A DNA stretch of 28,620 nt from Echinococcus granulosus (Eukaryota; Platyhelminthes; Cestoda; Cyclophyllidea; Taeniidae): NCBI RefSeq assembly GCF_000524195.1, contig NW_020170550.1, forward strand, positions 119,782 through 148,401, in the 5' to 3' direction. The position numbers and the translations under genes were made by a program. The notes below the pieces were generated by a model, which was not told the DNA's origin, did no database searches, and was given only the letters and a program-made list of their open reading frames with translations. This document shows positions 8,937 to 19,269 of this stretch, in pieces. Position 1 is the first letter of the stretch. Each line of letters begins with the position of its first letter.

Positions 8937-11384
8937 ATGGAAGCTAATCAACCCTCTGCTGGTACCGAGCAATCGTCCTACCGATTACATCTGAGGAACG
9001 AGAGTGTAGGGCAAATGATGCCTGCAGTGCCCACACTCGTGCTTGAAAACCTCTCCTCCTTCTTACAGAGCTGTTGTGAGAACACACAACCGGCTCACCA
9101 GCAGCCTCCGAGTCATTCCCATTACCATCACTCAATACCCTCAAAGCCACCAATTGAATGGGTCTATTCACAGCATAATTTCTCTTCTGGTCGGTCTCCT
9201 GAACTCCTACGAATGAAAGCGAAGGAGCTGATTCAGCAGGAGAAATGCGATGCGAACTTCACCTATTGTGTTGACCAGCCGTCAAGATTAGTCCGCATCG
9301 AGTGTCTCAAAGCGGGATGCAAATGTGTTCTCAAGCAAGAGCCTGCTTTGGCGTTGAAAATCGTCTGCGGAGTGAGTCTGGTGCGGGGCAGCTGGTCAAG
9401 TCTTCAACAGCAAAATTCGCACGGTTCTCATCACCCTCCAAAATGGGGATCGATCTCGTCCGCGTTCGAGCGTCTCCAGTCAAACCGTTTTTCCAATTCA
9501 TGCCAGTCCCCGCAGTGTCAAACGCCCCTAGACCAGCCTCTTGTTCCCAGCAGCAACAATAACAGTTTCAACGACCAAATTCCTCTTATCTTTACCTCTT
9601 GTTCGCCTTTCTGGTTCGAAATTTTGAAGCAGTGTGACGATGCCTTCCAGGGACCAGATGTACCCTGCTGGAATTCTGGGAAGGCAGTGTGGAAGTCTCG
9701 GCCGTCGATGTTTCTCCTCCGGAAGCAGACTAAGTGCATCCTCTCTGTGTCTTCGAATGGTTCTCGGGGTCCTGTGACTTTGGATTTAGACAATGTGGTC
9801 CATCTCCATCCGGGCACTGTCCTACGACTAATTGACTGCAAGAGCTGTCGACTAGTATCGAAAAATAATCCCCAGTGTCCGCCCATGTCCTCTCTCCTTC
9901 AATGCGAGGTTGTTGGGAGCAAGTCTTTGGCGAAGTACGCCTCTTTGGCCAACAATCTTCCTCCGGATGATGCGCTTTACTGGTTTGCCAGTGGGCCTCG
10001 TCTTGTTTACCTCCCCTTGGATGATAAAACGGTGTCTTTTTATCCCATCGCAACAGCTCCGCCTAACTCGCGTGAGAATAAGAACGCTGGGTGGGCCTAC
10101 TCCGGCGCCCATTCAGTTCTCGACCTCCTCTCCCACTTTCCTCTCCCTCTCACCGTTCGTCCCGTTATGGAACACAGTCTAGCCAACTGGCTAACCTCCT
10201 CCTCCCCTTGCATCAGGGATGGTAATGCTGGCCTCCATCTGACCTCCTGTTATCATGGTGATCTTGTCTTTCTTGAACCAATCGCTGATTGCGGCCCCGC
10301 AGCCGTAGCTAACAACAACAGTGTAGGTACAGCTGGTGGGAGTTCGCGTTTTTTCGTAGTTACTGCGGAGATGCTTTCACAGCACCGTTTTATCCTCGCG
10401 ACGCCGCAGTCCTCCCAGTTCCACGCTAGAGAACTGAAAACCCATGCTTCGAGAGTGGCGCACTTTCTGGCAGCTTTTCATCCGGCCTGTGGACTGAACT
10501 ATCTCCTCAAGTACCTGGAGGATGTAACTCATTGCTCCTCGGTTGGGCCTCCTCATCGCCCGCTGACAGAGACTCTTGGGCCCTTGGGTGGTGAAGGTAC
10601 GGTGGCTTCGCATACCGCGGTGGCCAGCATTGCTGCTTCGATGCTGCTTTACCTTGACACCGATGATAGAGAAAAGTTTCCTGATCTGCACGCTCTTTAC
10701 GACGACCTTGATGATATCTACCAGTACGTCCGAACAGGTCGTCTGCCCTTGAAGCAAAGGGGAGTAAATCCATCGTCAGGAGTACTTCGAAGCTGCTCCG
10801 CTACTCCAGGACCGGGTCCACGGACGAGAGCTCGTCAGGACTACACCATTCCCTACGTTTTTTTCCCTGAATCCAGTTTTCACTCCAACAACACTCCCTC
10901 TCTGCAGCAGCAACAGCAGCCCCCTCCACCACCTAGGCGGAACATGGTTACCCCTACACATGCCTACGCGTACCCCAATGCCGGGAAATACGTACTGAAG
11001 TCAGACATCCCATCACCACTACCGTTTGCATCCCCTAGTAGACGACAGGCCTATGTTGACTGCGCACGACTCCGGTCAATGGAGCAACCCTTTTGTGGTC
11101 AACCGCCTCCTTCCTATTCCATTCTTAATTTTGCGGCGGTGAATGAGCGAACAAACAGCTCGCCTGATACAGGTTTGGGCGGAGATAGTGGTCAGAGTGG
11201 ACAGAGTTTAGTTGTTCCCACAGCGTCCACATCCATAGTGCGGTCCTCGTGTCACCAACTCATTAATTTTTGCGAAAGCGGAGTGAGCAATGAGGGCGAG
11301 GTTGCTATGTCAATGAAATCTCCCCAGCTTATTTACCCTAACCTGCGTCGATTGACGGTGAATCTGAACAAGCGCATCCTCTAA
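8937..11384 (+). CDS. 815-aa protein, candidate CABIT-domain adaptor (GAREM/Themis-like), copy 1
   Basis: An uninterrupted 815-codon frame, far longer than chance allows. ATG 8937 is the first possible start because TAA (8934-8936) is directly upstream in frame; the stop is at 11382-11384. I see no signal peptide or membrane segment, so the protein is probably cytosolic. Residues about 255-490 have a segment order resembling CABIT domains: a VHLHPGTVLRL strand-turn-strand (288-298), a short LVYLPLDDKTVSF stretch (356-368), SVLDLLSHFPLPLTVRPV (393-410), then a GDLVFLEP strand (441-448) and FFVVTAEM (472-479). The tail has five Q (657-661), five P and RR (662-668), and two YPN motifs (679-681, 800-802), the pY-x-N form read by Grb2-type SH2 domains; the PPPPPRR tract could bind SH3. 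In known GAREM proteins such tails recruit Grb2. The domain call is from memory of the pattern, not a search; it could be an unrelated lineage-specific protein. A GC-richer composition than the flanks supports coding. Confidence 0.9.
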   Translation: MEANQPSAGTEQSSYRLHLRNESVGQMMPAVPTLVLENLSSFLQSCCENTQPAHQQPPSHSHYHHSIPSKPPIEWVYSQHNFSSGRSPELLRMKAKELIQQEKCDANFTYCVDQPSRLVRIECLKAGCKCVLKQEPALALKIVCGVSLVRGSWSSLQQQNSHGSHHPPKWGSISSAFERLQSNRFSNSCQSPQCQTPLDQPLVPSSNNNSFNDQIPLIFTSCSPFWFEILKQCDDAFQGPDVPCWNSGKAVWKSRPSMFLLRKQTKCILSVSSNGSRGPVTLDLDNVVHLHPGTVLRLIDCKSCRLVSKNNPQCPPMSSLLQCEVVGSKSLAKYASLANNLPPDDALYWFASGPRLVYLPLDDKTVSFYPIATAPPNSRENKNAGWAYSGAHSVLDLLSHFPLPLTVRPVMEHSLANWLTSSSPCIRDGNAGLHLTSCYHGDLVFLEPIADCGPAAVANNNSVGTAGGSSRFFVVTAEMLSQHRFILATPQSSQFHARELKTHASRVAHFLAAFHPACGLNYLLKYLEDVTHCSSVGPPHRPLTETLGPLGGEGTVASHTAVASIAASMLLYLDTDDREKFPDLHALYDDLDDIYQYVRTGRLPLKQRGVNPSSGVLRSCSATPGPGPRTRARQDYTIPYVFFPESSFHSNNTPSLQQQQQPPPPPRRNMVTPTHAYAYPNAGKYVLKSDIPSPLPFASPSRRQAYVDCARLRSMEQPFCGQPPPSYSILNFAAVNERTNSSPDTGLGGDSGQSGQSLVVPTASTSIVRSSCHQLINFCESGVSNEGEVAMSMKSPQLIYPNLRRLTVNLNKRIL

Positions 11385-12039
11385 CGGTATGGATGTTGAC
11401 GGTTGGTTGGACTAGCATGCTTACGTGCAAGCACTCCATGTATATTTTGACACTTGTATGTATTTTCCCCTCCCCCTTCACCTTCCAATTCCTATTATGA
11501 CTCCATGCCACTCTTTTTTAATGTTTTTTTTGTCATATTGGTGATTTGCTGGAGCGTTGTGAAATTATCGAATAGCTCCGCTCTCACTGTCGCTGGTGTC
11601 CGAGCGTGAATTTAGGTTTTGTGGGGTCGGAAATTCTGGGCGTTAGGAAGAATGCGATTGGTACTTTGTTGCTCGTTTTATCGTGTTAATGTAAAGCCAA
11701 TGGGGGACGGATTTGCAGAGATTTGAGTTGGGCGCAGAAAGCTCGTTGATCCGTGCTTGTCGGGTCGCGAACAGGATTTGCCAGATTAAGCGCTCCATGA
11801 CTTGGAGTGGCTTTGGTGAGGCTTGATTGTACTCAAGCCCCGAGGTGGGGTCTCGAGTGCGGTTGGTGCATGTGCTCGTCCTGGTGTCGGGACGGTAACT
11901 GCCTTCGGGATCGGTCACGATGTAGCGAAAATTGTTGCGCGGTCGCGTGATACGCGTGATAGACGGCTCGGTAGGTGTGCAAGAAATGGCAGTGAGGGCG
12001 GAGGTAGTTTACATACCTAAGTTGGCGCGCGATGGATTT
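11385..12039. other. Intergenic region between convergent genes, copy 1
   Basis: This stretch of 655 bp separates the stop of the 815-aa gene from the stop of the minus-strand gene. It starts with T/C-rich 3'-UTR-like sequence (11450-11530) and becomes GC-richer from about 11580. I saw no AATAAA on either strand here; a minus-strand ATTAAA variant lies at 11517-11522. A minus-strand frame stays open from about 12011 to 11643 but has a stop before any good start, so it is not called. The twin is at 25630-26284. Confidence 0.5.
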
Positions 12040-13193
12040 CTACCGTTGGGCCAGTGGGTGTGCAAAACGAGCTCTTTGCTTCGGGTTGAGATTTTCACAG
12101 TTGGGTGATGCATCGAGCGTGACGACTGCAGGGTTATTCGAGCCAAAGGTGGGACTGCAAACTGCGACTGAACAAGTGCGGGTCCGGGGCTGCGTCGATC
12201 ACATAAGGCGGATGTTCCCGACTTTATTCGATGTGGATGTTCCAGGTTCGGGCTGTGTAGTAAGCGGCAGGCGTTGCCTGTTACTCCCTATCTAGAAGTT
12301 TTGTAATCACACTGCAGCTAAAAAATGAGGTCATTAACAAAATGCTAGCTCTGCATGGTCAAGTGATTCTGCATTTAAAATTTGCAAAAATATCATCCAA
12401 TGGTCGGAGACCGAGCAGGCCTTGTATAGAGCCTGAAAGTAAACCAAAACCCGCTAGATGAATTCCGACAGAGACATGATTCAAAACATTTGTCTAGTCA
12501 GACATGTCCAGGGTATGAGGTCACTCTGCGTCTCGCCCCTCGGGTCATGAATAAACAAAATGCTGCACTGGCGGTCAGTTTGGTTAATCCAGCACCGGGC
12601 AACCTCGTAAGGGGACAGAGGGGAGCTAAGAGACCACAGGAGTGGATATTAGGCCATGGCTTGGAGATGTTGGTAGAACCCATGTTAACTGAGGGGTCCG
12701 CGTGAACGAACTTACAAGTTAAACAGCCATCGTCGGCTGTGCGACGAAGTTGAGTCATGGAGCGGTTGTTGATACTTCTATAGAACACCGCTTTCTCTAC
12801 GATACAAGGTTGCGTCGAAGAAGGATCTACGTTGGAGTCTCCCTTCTTCTTCAACGGTAATAAACAAACTAGATAAGGTTGGAGTTCGCTAGTCACAGCC
12901 GCCAATGCGGTAACGCGCACACCCTTGGAAGACATTTCAAGTCCTACCAATACGGGGGACCGATATGCCAAATTACAGACAACCATAATCACGTTGGCAG
13001 CACTGCGAGATCTTGCTTCTTTTTCCTGCCTCAAACCACAAGCTGGGGTTACAAAGTCTGACTCCAGAAGGGCAAAGTCGTAAACAGTTGGCTGGGTCAG
13101 TGGCAAGGCTTTCGAGTTCAGCGCCGCTCTTCGTTCCAGTGGCATATGGTTGCTGTCGTGCCAAAGCATCCATACATCCATCTGCTCTATCAT
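12040..13193 (-). CDS. Inferred two-exon minus-strand gene, 201 aa, unknown family, copy 1
   Basis: The minus strand is open for 231 codons from ATG 13193 (in-frame TAA at 13203-13205 just upstream), too long to expect by chance. A consensus splice donor GTAAGT sits at 12715-12710. A matching acceptor, pyrimidine-rich and ending TTGTTCAG, has its AG at 12169-12168. The phases agree: exon 1 (13193-12716) leaves one base and exon 2 (12167-12040) supplies two, rebuilding a Phe codon, then reading 41 residues to TAG (12042-12040). The intron would be 548 bp and the product 201 residues, with a hydrophobic stretch around VIMVVCNLAYRSPVLVGL (68-85) and a basic KKK (115-117). I do not recognise the family. 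Further upstream exons are possible, so the N-terminus is uncertain. It faces the 815-aa gene. No AATAAA was found after its stop. The twin is at 26285-27438. Confidence 0.5.
12168..12715 (-). other. Inferred 548-bp intron of the minus-strand gene, copy 1
   Basis: It begins with GTAAGT and ends with CAG on the minus strand, preceded by a C/T-rich run. If it were not spliced, the first exon frame would instead run to a stop near 12498 within the intron. The twin is at 26413-26960. Confidence 0.45.
12550..12555 (+). terminator. Possible polyadenylation signal on the plus strand
   Basis: AATAAA is the first canonical signal I saw after the stop of the 815-aa gene, about 1.17 kb downstream. If used, the 3' UTR would run through the terminal exon and most of the intron of the convergent minus-strand gene. 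A nearer non-canonical signal is equally possible. The twin is at 26795-26800. Confidence 0.25.
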
Positions 13194-13205
13194 TTCGTTC
13201 CATTA

Positions 13206-13916
13206 CGTGCTCCAATATCAAGTTTTCCCGTAGTTTCAGACACATTCGCCTGTTGCTTTTTTCCACTATAATTCATCATCACCATCTTTCATGGTTACAC
13301 CTGAAATCCCTCATTAAGTGTTACCCATTGTGTTGATTTCATGCAAACGCATTCGACTTACTTACGCATAAATTCTCCACCGAATTGAGAAATGGTACCC
13401 GCAAATCAAGAAAACCGCCTCCAGGGTGTGATTATTTGCATTAAGCAGTCAGCCATCACACAGTTAGTGGACTGCGCACCCGGTTCACCTGACAAGGTAC
13501 GTAGGAGGAGTTACGACCGGTGCTATTGAAGCTACCGCAAATCAGCGGTCCCAGAACGGGTGTGTCCGAAGGGTGCACATTCTTTACGGTTAAGGTGTCG
13601 CCAAGGTGCTCCACTTTTAAGACGGTGTTGACACCAGCCTTTGAATGGTGTTGGAAGTACGGATCAAAGTGATTTCGGGCATAGATGCGGTGTTAAAGAC
13701 CTTTCTCCCTCTTCACCCCTCCCTTCCCCCTTCGGTCTTTTTTCTTTCCACACTCCTGTGCCAAAAACTCGTTCAAACTTTAACACATAAGGTCTGGGAT
13801 TAAAGACAGCCTCCCACTAGTTTACGCCAGAATTGCTAAAACAGCAACGAAAATAGGCTGTTAGTTGAAGGAGTAATTTTTGTCGCTTGGCTTAGTCAGC
13901 CCAATGTTGTCATGCT
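13206..13916. other. Region upstream of the minus-strand gene, copy 1
   Basis: About 700 bp with no gene I can support. On the minus strand a GTAAGT lies at about 13358-13363 and other short open stretches occur near 13210-13300, so additional 5' exons of the minus-strand gene may be here. A T/C-rich tract is present at 13700-13750. If the plus-strand candidate exon at 13917 is real, this would be a divergent promoter region. The twin is at 27451-28161. Confidence 0.4.
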
Positions 13917-14093
13917 ATGGCTGACATAAATTTTGGAAATAAAACTGCCCTTACGGTTCCGGATGAACAGAAGTGGCCGTTAGGCGGTAGTAAACTTATT
14001 CTAGCACGGTGTCATCTATCAGCATCACTGTATCGTCATGAAACAGCGAGACATGTCATGCGTATATTTCGCAAAAAAGCCGAAGTAGGAGTG
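13917..14093 (+). CDS. Candidate first coding exon (weak), copy 1
   Basis: ATG 13917 has a favourable context (G at -3 and G at +4) and opens a frame of exactly 59 codons before a consensus donor GTGAGT at 14094-14099. The peptide begins MADINFGNKTALTVPDEQKW and ends in a basic FRKKAEVGV stretch. Without splicing, the frame continues to a stop at 14207. No downstream exon can be assigned: the unit boundary comes 281 bp later. The twin at 28162-28338 likewise runs towards the window end, where a continuation would lie outside. The family is not recognised. Confidence 0.22.
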
Positions 14094-14365
14094 GTGAGTG
14101 AAAGCAGGTCCCAATTGTTTTTCTACCAAATGCTTCTAAGTGTTGTCTCACACGTCCATGCAACCACCATCTTTCCATTCACCTCTTCCATCCTCTCGCC
14201 CAATTGACTGTGCCTACTATGGTGGCTGTAGCTGGCATTGCACGTTGTAGTGGGTGCATCGTTGGACAAGACACCAACCAATCAGGTGCCACACAAATCA
14301 AATTCTTGCAAAGTAATTTCCACCTCGAAGCACCTTGCAACATCATGCATTGTGTGTCACTGTCT

Positions 14366-14379
14366 CACTCAACCGAGTG
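14366..14379. repeat. Hairpin exactly at the unit junction
   Basis: CACTC (14366-14370) and GAGTG (14375-14379) are reverse complements around the 4-nt spacer AACC, so the unit ends in CACTC-AACC and begins with GAGTG. The join between copies therefore falls at the edge of a 5-bp stem. The left edge of copy 1 has a related sequence (ACCGTGAGTGG against AACCGAGTGG), sharing CCG next to the break. The stem is short and could be chance. Confidence 0.5.
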
Positions 14380-17300
14380 GAAAACGGAGGAATTGAACAA
14401 GGATTAGGCACCTTTTATCTTCCCCTCCCTTTCGTAAAAAAGAATGATACATTTTTATGGATGCATTTCCTAATGTCAAAATAATTGGTCTACAAGTTTG
14501 TCTTAGGTGTCGTTCGAAATTTCCAATGTCATCAGACGTAACGGATTTGTCGAATAATTGGAGTCGAGTACCCCTCTGGTGTCAACTACTTCGATCTAAA
14601 CCTGGCAAACATTTTACGGAACTTAATGGCTAAAATTGACGTTAGTATTAGTGAAATCTTTCCCTACATCTAGCCTCTATACAAATTCTTCAAAACCTCT
14701 TGTTTAGTTTTGGAAGCTTTTTTGGTTCCTTGTGGTCATGACTGCAGCTAGGTGATCGTGTGGTGTGCACTACATCACACCTCCGCGACGACATTCCACT
14801 TTGGAAATTTAGTCCTGGACACCACTACGAGAGGAAAGTTTACCCTCAATCTGGGCTCACATGTCGATAGGTATTAATTTTTTCCATCTTGGTAATAAAA
14901 CCAGTCTTTTCTCTTTAAAGGTATTTGTGCCTAAATTACACAATACATTTTCTCCTCGTGTTACATCCATCTACCGCTTTCAAGTCCTTTTGCATCCTCC
15001 AAAAAGATGGAAGGCCTGGAACCCATTTGTAGATTTTTTATCCTAAAATTTCCTTATTTTAGAGAAGTTGACAGATTTTTACCCCCCATTTATGTTATCA
15101 AAGGGTTTTCACGGTGTTAAGAAGATAAATTATCACCTAATGCCGCTTCCGGTAATGAATTATTTTGCACTCTAGAGATTCGCTGCCACACCAGGCATTG
15201 AAGTGGAATTGCATCTCTCGGTGTGCGTAGAACCACGAGTCCCATACGCGTACTTTAAATGAATCCTCATAAATTATAATCCACCTAGAGTTGCAAATTC
15301 TGCCGCAATAACTCCTCGGTACATGGTTACTTGGTCGGCTGTGGGAGACGCTGTGCACCTTAACGCCATACATCCACCATAAGGACGATACTTGATGTTG
15401 ACGAGTTTTCCAGTTTACGTAGGTTCAGGCCACCGTTGGGGAGAGATCAAGGGCGTTACATCAAAGGCAACGGTTCAAATGAACTAGAATCCCAAATTTA
15501 ATGCCTACACGGAAGACATCTATTGTTGATGGCCGAGTCTGCAGAATTACTCCAAAACGGTTGTTGGAGCTATATTAAAGTTTATCGCAATCGCCCCGAT
15601 CTGATCCATGTCTATGGTAGCTGAATGGAATCTAGGCAGACGGTTGGAGTGCATTCAAACAATTACAAGGTGATAAGGCTGCATGGATTTTGGATATTAG
15701 CTGTGGAAAATCATATTTAAATGTATTTTAGTAAATGGCTCTAGTTTTATTAAAAATCGAGCCCTAGTAAAACGCCAGTGATTTAAGAGTTACCAATTCT
15801 CGTGCCATCAGAATAGCTGAGATGCATTACCAAAGTCGGGGTCAATTTGTTTTCTCGTCTTATTTGCAAGTTATCATCTCACATCCTTTCCGTGCCGAGG
15901 CAGTGAAGTAATCACAGCTAGCACCGAGGGTGATGCTCCAGACAAAACTGGGATTATGTTACTGCTGTCTTTAACTTCTCAGCCCTTCTATGCCTTGTTT
16001 CTAGGATCGCATTCTTGATAACCTATTCAGGGATAATGCAAGCGCTACACAGGTTGCGGTGTGCGGTGGAGGATATGGCCGAAGAATAAGATCGTTTTTA
16101 TAAATACTTAAAAGACTACTCGCATCTAAAAGAACAAAAAGTCAAAATTTAAAAAAATACCGTCGAACAGTGTTGAAATGGTCATAGAATGTGAGGGGAA
16201 TTGGATCTAGACGCAAAATTGACCACAAAACGTAATGAAACGTGCCTACCTGTATTTAGAGGCTCTTCCCAGCTAAGTTCCACCGAAACGTCGAGTAGTG
16301 TAGCTGCTTTCTTGCCCTAATAAATGACTATCACACGATGTTTTTTCCCTGCATCTCAAAATATTTAAGCTTACTCGATTACTATTAAGTTGTTTAATGT
16401 GCTAGAACTGACTTTCAAAGGAAGACCGGACCTCCATGACGATGTCAAAGCCTTGGTACTGGCCTTCTGGTCCCTTAAACAAAGTTGCTTTTAAACGGGT
16501 GGGTACTTAATCCTCGCCAATACTACTAAGTCAAGAATTCAACCTTCTTCGTTCGAACAGCGACAGGTTTGAGACCTCAGAAGTGGCCAAGAAGGATCAA
16601 AATGGTGTGAGTCATTCCTCCTTCAACCCAATCGTTTAGCAGAGAATTTGGCGCGGGTCAAAAAAGAGCATGGTAGGTGGAAGCAACGCCACTTTTTCTT
16701 TTCAAATACCCTCATCTCATAAACCTTCAGCATTTTTGAATTGCATTAGGGGATTTATCAAGGTAGGGATGACCGGGAAACCAGTTGAGTGATATTTTGA
16801 GAGGTGGAATTATGCAATCAACTGATGCATTCCACGGACTAACAAAGATATCAAGATCATTAAAATTGGGAGTATTATAAAGACGTTCCTCAGTTAGTAA
16901 ATAAGTATCTATTTAATTTAGCAAAAGAAGGACGGAGCTCATGTGGGTCCTTCAATTCAAACTGAGACTTCTGTGTTCCTCTCACTCCCACCCTCATGTA
17001 TTCTGATGATAGGTGGGGCTTTCGCTACGGCCGACGGGCATGTCGTGTTTAAGCCACTTGACATACACAAAGTCAAGAAGCCATGTGACATGCGGATGTG
17101 GATGCGTGCATGTGTGGATGTAACAACGTGCAATGATGGTCAAGGTACTTTTTTAATGACGCCGTAAAACTTGTAGATATCCTTATATATCCACGCATAT
17201 CCAAAGGAGACTTCAAGTACGATTTCACGGTATTAGTGGCGATGCTTAGCCGCTCCACCTACCCATTAACTATAGAAATAGATCAAAGAAGCTACTAGTG

Positions 17301-19090
17301 TTTTTCCTTTGAGTTTTGACTACTTACTTTGATCTTGTAATACCTACATCTAATTTGTCACTCCTAGGCTGCCTTGAATAAAAGGGGCTATGCAAAAAAT
17401 GGCATTTCTTTTAGCATCACAGGCTCTTCAATCACTATGCTTTTCTTAATCATACCAGCAATGTGCCAATAGCCTACTCATTCCACACTGGCAAGACCTC
17501 ATCCCACTGATGGCAGCGGCGAACAAATGCGATTGTAGATGGCTTAAAATGCGAATGCTCCCACTGGAAGCACTTCTCAATGGGGCAATTAACATCGGAA
17601 ATGTTAGGAAGCATGAATGACTGGGAAGTGTTACAAACATGGCTATCTACGATACTTGTAAGATTGGTATGGGAATAACTAAATGAAGTGACACCTTGTG
17701 TATAGTACCTAAAAGGACCTCCGACAGAAGGTATTGGAGTAGTGAAATAGGATTAAAACGTCAAGTGTGCATAAATGTAGAGTATTTGCTCTGTGAAATG
17801 AACCTCTTGCAGAGCGTCGACCAGCCTTGAGCATTAAAAAGCCTGTGAAGCGTCCTTGTGCAATTTACTGGGGAGAATGAGGCTCTGGATCAAATAGGAT
17901 CGGACAAAGTGCGTAACTAACGTTGAAATAAAGTGTTTTCCCAAGCATAGTCTCCATTTTCCACACAATGGTGGTAATGTTAAAGCACCGGCTATGTGGT
18001 GTGGTAAGTGACTTAAGAAAAGCGAGTCATGTAAAGAAAGGAAACCGATAAGCTTGCTCGTTTAACAAGGAGTTGCTTTCATTTATTTTTAACTTTTTGC
18101 CTATTTCACTAAAATAGCATTATTTTCGCCCATCATTTATCTTCCACGGTATTTTTCTAATTTTATCCAATGGAGTAATGTGCAACAGACGCCTAGGTAA
18201 GCTGGTGAAAGTGATTACAATAAAAAAGATGACACAGAAATTATTCCTTGCCTGTCTAGACAGTCAATGCAGTAACGCCGAATTACACCAGTAAGTTATT
18301 CAATCTCCGCCGTTAGAGGTGGTCACAGAGCTACTTTTGATATGACGGTGTAGTTAGATTAACCAGCACAAAGGTGGGTATTTCTGAAGGCTATTGTAAA
18401 TGGATAATGCTGTGCACAGAAAGATTTAACGAGTAAACAAATGGTGCAGTCGCTTCAGGTCAGATATGCATATTTTTGTTTACGCATTTCACCCGACTAG
18501 GAAGTATGCAAGTGCATTCCTTTGGGATGCTTCGCCTCCATTCCCGCCCCCTCTGCCCAACCGCCCTCCTAGGCACACGTGATTCATCCCCTTCGTACTG
18601 AAAAGCCAAACCACAGAAGTACCAGTGGGGAGAACGGCAATGCACTACTGCTGCATGATTCCTTTTGAGGGAGTAGGGTTGTACAGCGATTAGAAGAGAC
18701 TTCTGACCATTTCAGGTATCCTAGCATTCTCGATTAACACTTAAAGTGTATCTGGACGATTCCTCCCACTACCTTGAGTTCTGCCTTTACAAGATTTCTT
18801 ATTAATTCAGAGCCTGCCGTTTTCTTCCACCAAGGGAAAAGGCGAGTAGGAAGGGAAGAATTGAGAGGTGAATATTCAGGATAGCCGTAGACCGTCACAA
18901 TAATGTCACTGTGTTCAGTCAAGCCTAAAGGCGAATCGGTGCATCCGTAGGGCACATTTGCGTACTTATGGCTTGATCATTTAATACGCGAAAACATGAG
19001 TGCCGTCGCCTAATCTGAAGACATTCGACCACTATGGTTAAGTAAAAAGCGAAGTAAGTTGACAATTTTTTCTCTTTTTGTTTATTAAAG
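14375..19090. other. Gene-poor tract, copy 2, left part
   Basis: Counterpart of 130-4845. It carries the same two short palindromes (18252-18263 and 18737-18749) and no supportable gene. Confidence 0.6.
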
Positions 19091-19269
19091 AAAAATTGCT
19101 GACTGATCCTCCAGACCTTGCAATGAATGACTACCACAGCCCTACTCAAGATGAAAGTCAACAATCACGCAATAGGTGTGCCACTCAAATAAATCCTGCT
19201 CCTGCGTTAACGTTACAACCTCAACCAATCTGCTTGCAACACACTTTCAGTCACTCCGGAATAGCGTAA
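19091..19269 (+). CDS. Candidate terminal coding exon (weak), copy 2
   Basis: Counterpart of 4846-5024: the same pyrimidine-rich acceptor ending TTAAAG, then a Q/P/S-rich open frame of about 59 residues to TAA. It adds no independent support because the copies do not differ, so conservation cannot be used as a test of coding. Confidence 0.2.

Larger units (their letters stand above)
130..14374 (+). repeat. 14,245-bp tandem unit, copy 1
   Basis: The unit starts at the G of GAGTGG (130) and ends at AACC (14374), immediately followed by the next GAGTGG (14375). The peptides predicted across the unit recur at exactly +14245 with the same residues, which excludes indels between copies, and all non-coding stretches I compared are the same base for base. 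Base 129 (T) differs from its counterpart 14374 (C), which fixes the left edge to within a base or two. The unit contains the 815-codon gene, a convergent minus-strand gene and a long gene-poor part. It is not a recognised transposable element: I see no transposase or reverse-transcriptase coding and no long terminal repeats. Confidence 0.97.

Noticed and set aside
9518..10112. Several minus-strand frames of 86-122 codons inside the 815-aa gene
   Set aside because: They are antisense shadows of the long plus-strand frame, which explains their length through codon bias.
12032..12295. 87-codon plus-strand frame
   Set aside because: It overlaps the inferred terminal exon of the minus-strand gene, where the splice phase supports the opposite strand. 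There are no splice or family clues on the plus strand, though it cannot be excluded.
130..14374. The 14.2-kb unit as a mitochondrial genome, given that flatworm mitochondrial DNA is of similar size
   Set aside because: No cytochrome oxidase, NADH dehydrogenase, rRNA or tRNA genes are seen. The main gene is a nuclear-type protein in the standard code, and much of the unit is non-coding.
130..14374. The unit as a transposon, retroelement or viral copy
   Set aside because: No transposase, reverse transcriptase, integrase or capsid-like frame and no long terminal repeats. The 5-bp junction stem is too short to count as terminal inverted repeats.
14204..14407. 67-codon plus-strand frame crossing the copy 1/copy 2 junction
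   Set aside because: It exists only because the end of one unit is joined to the start of the next. It lacks family resemblance and would vanish if the junction is an artefact.
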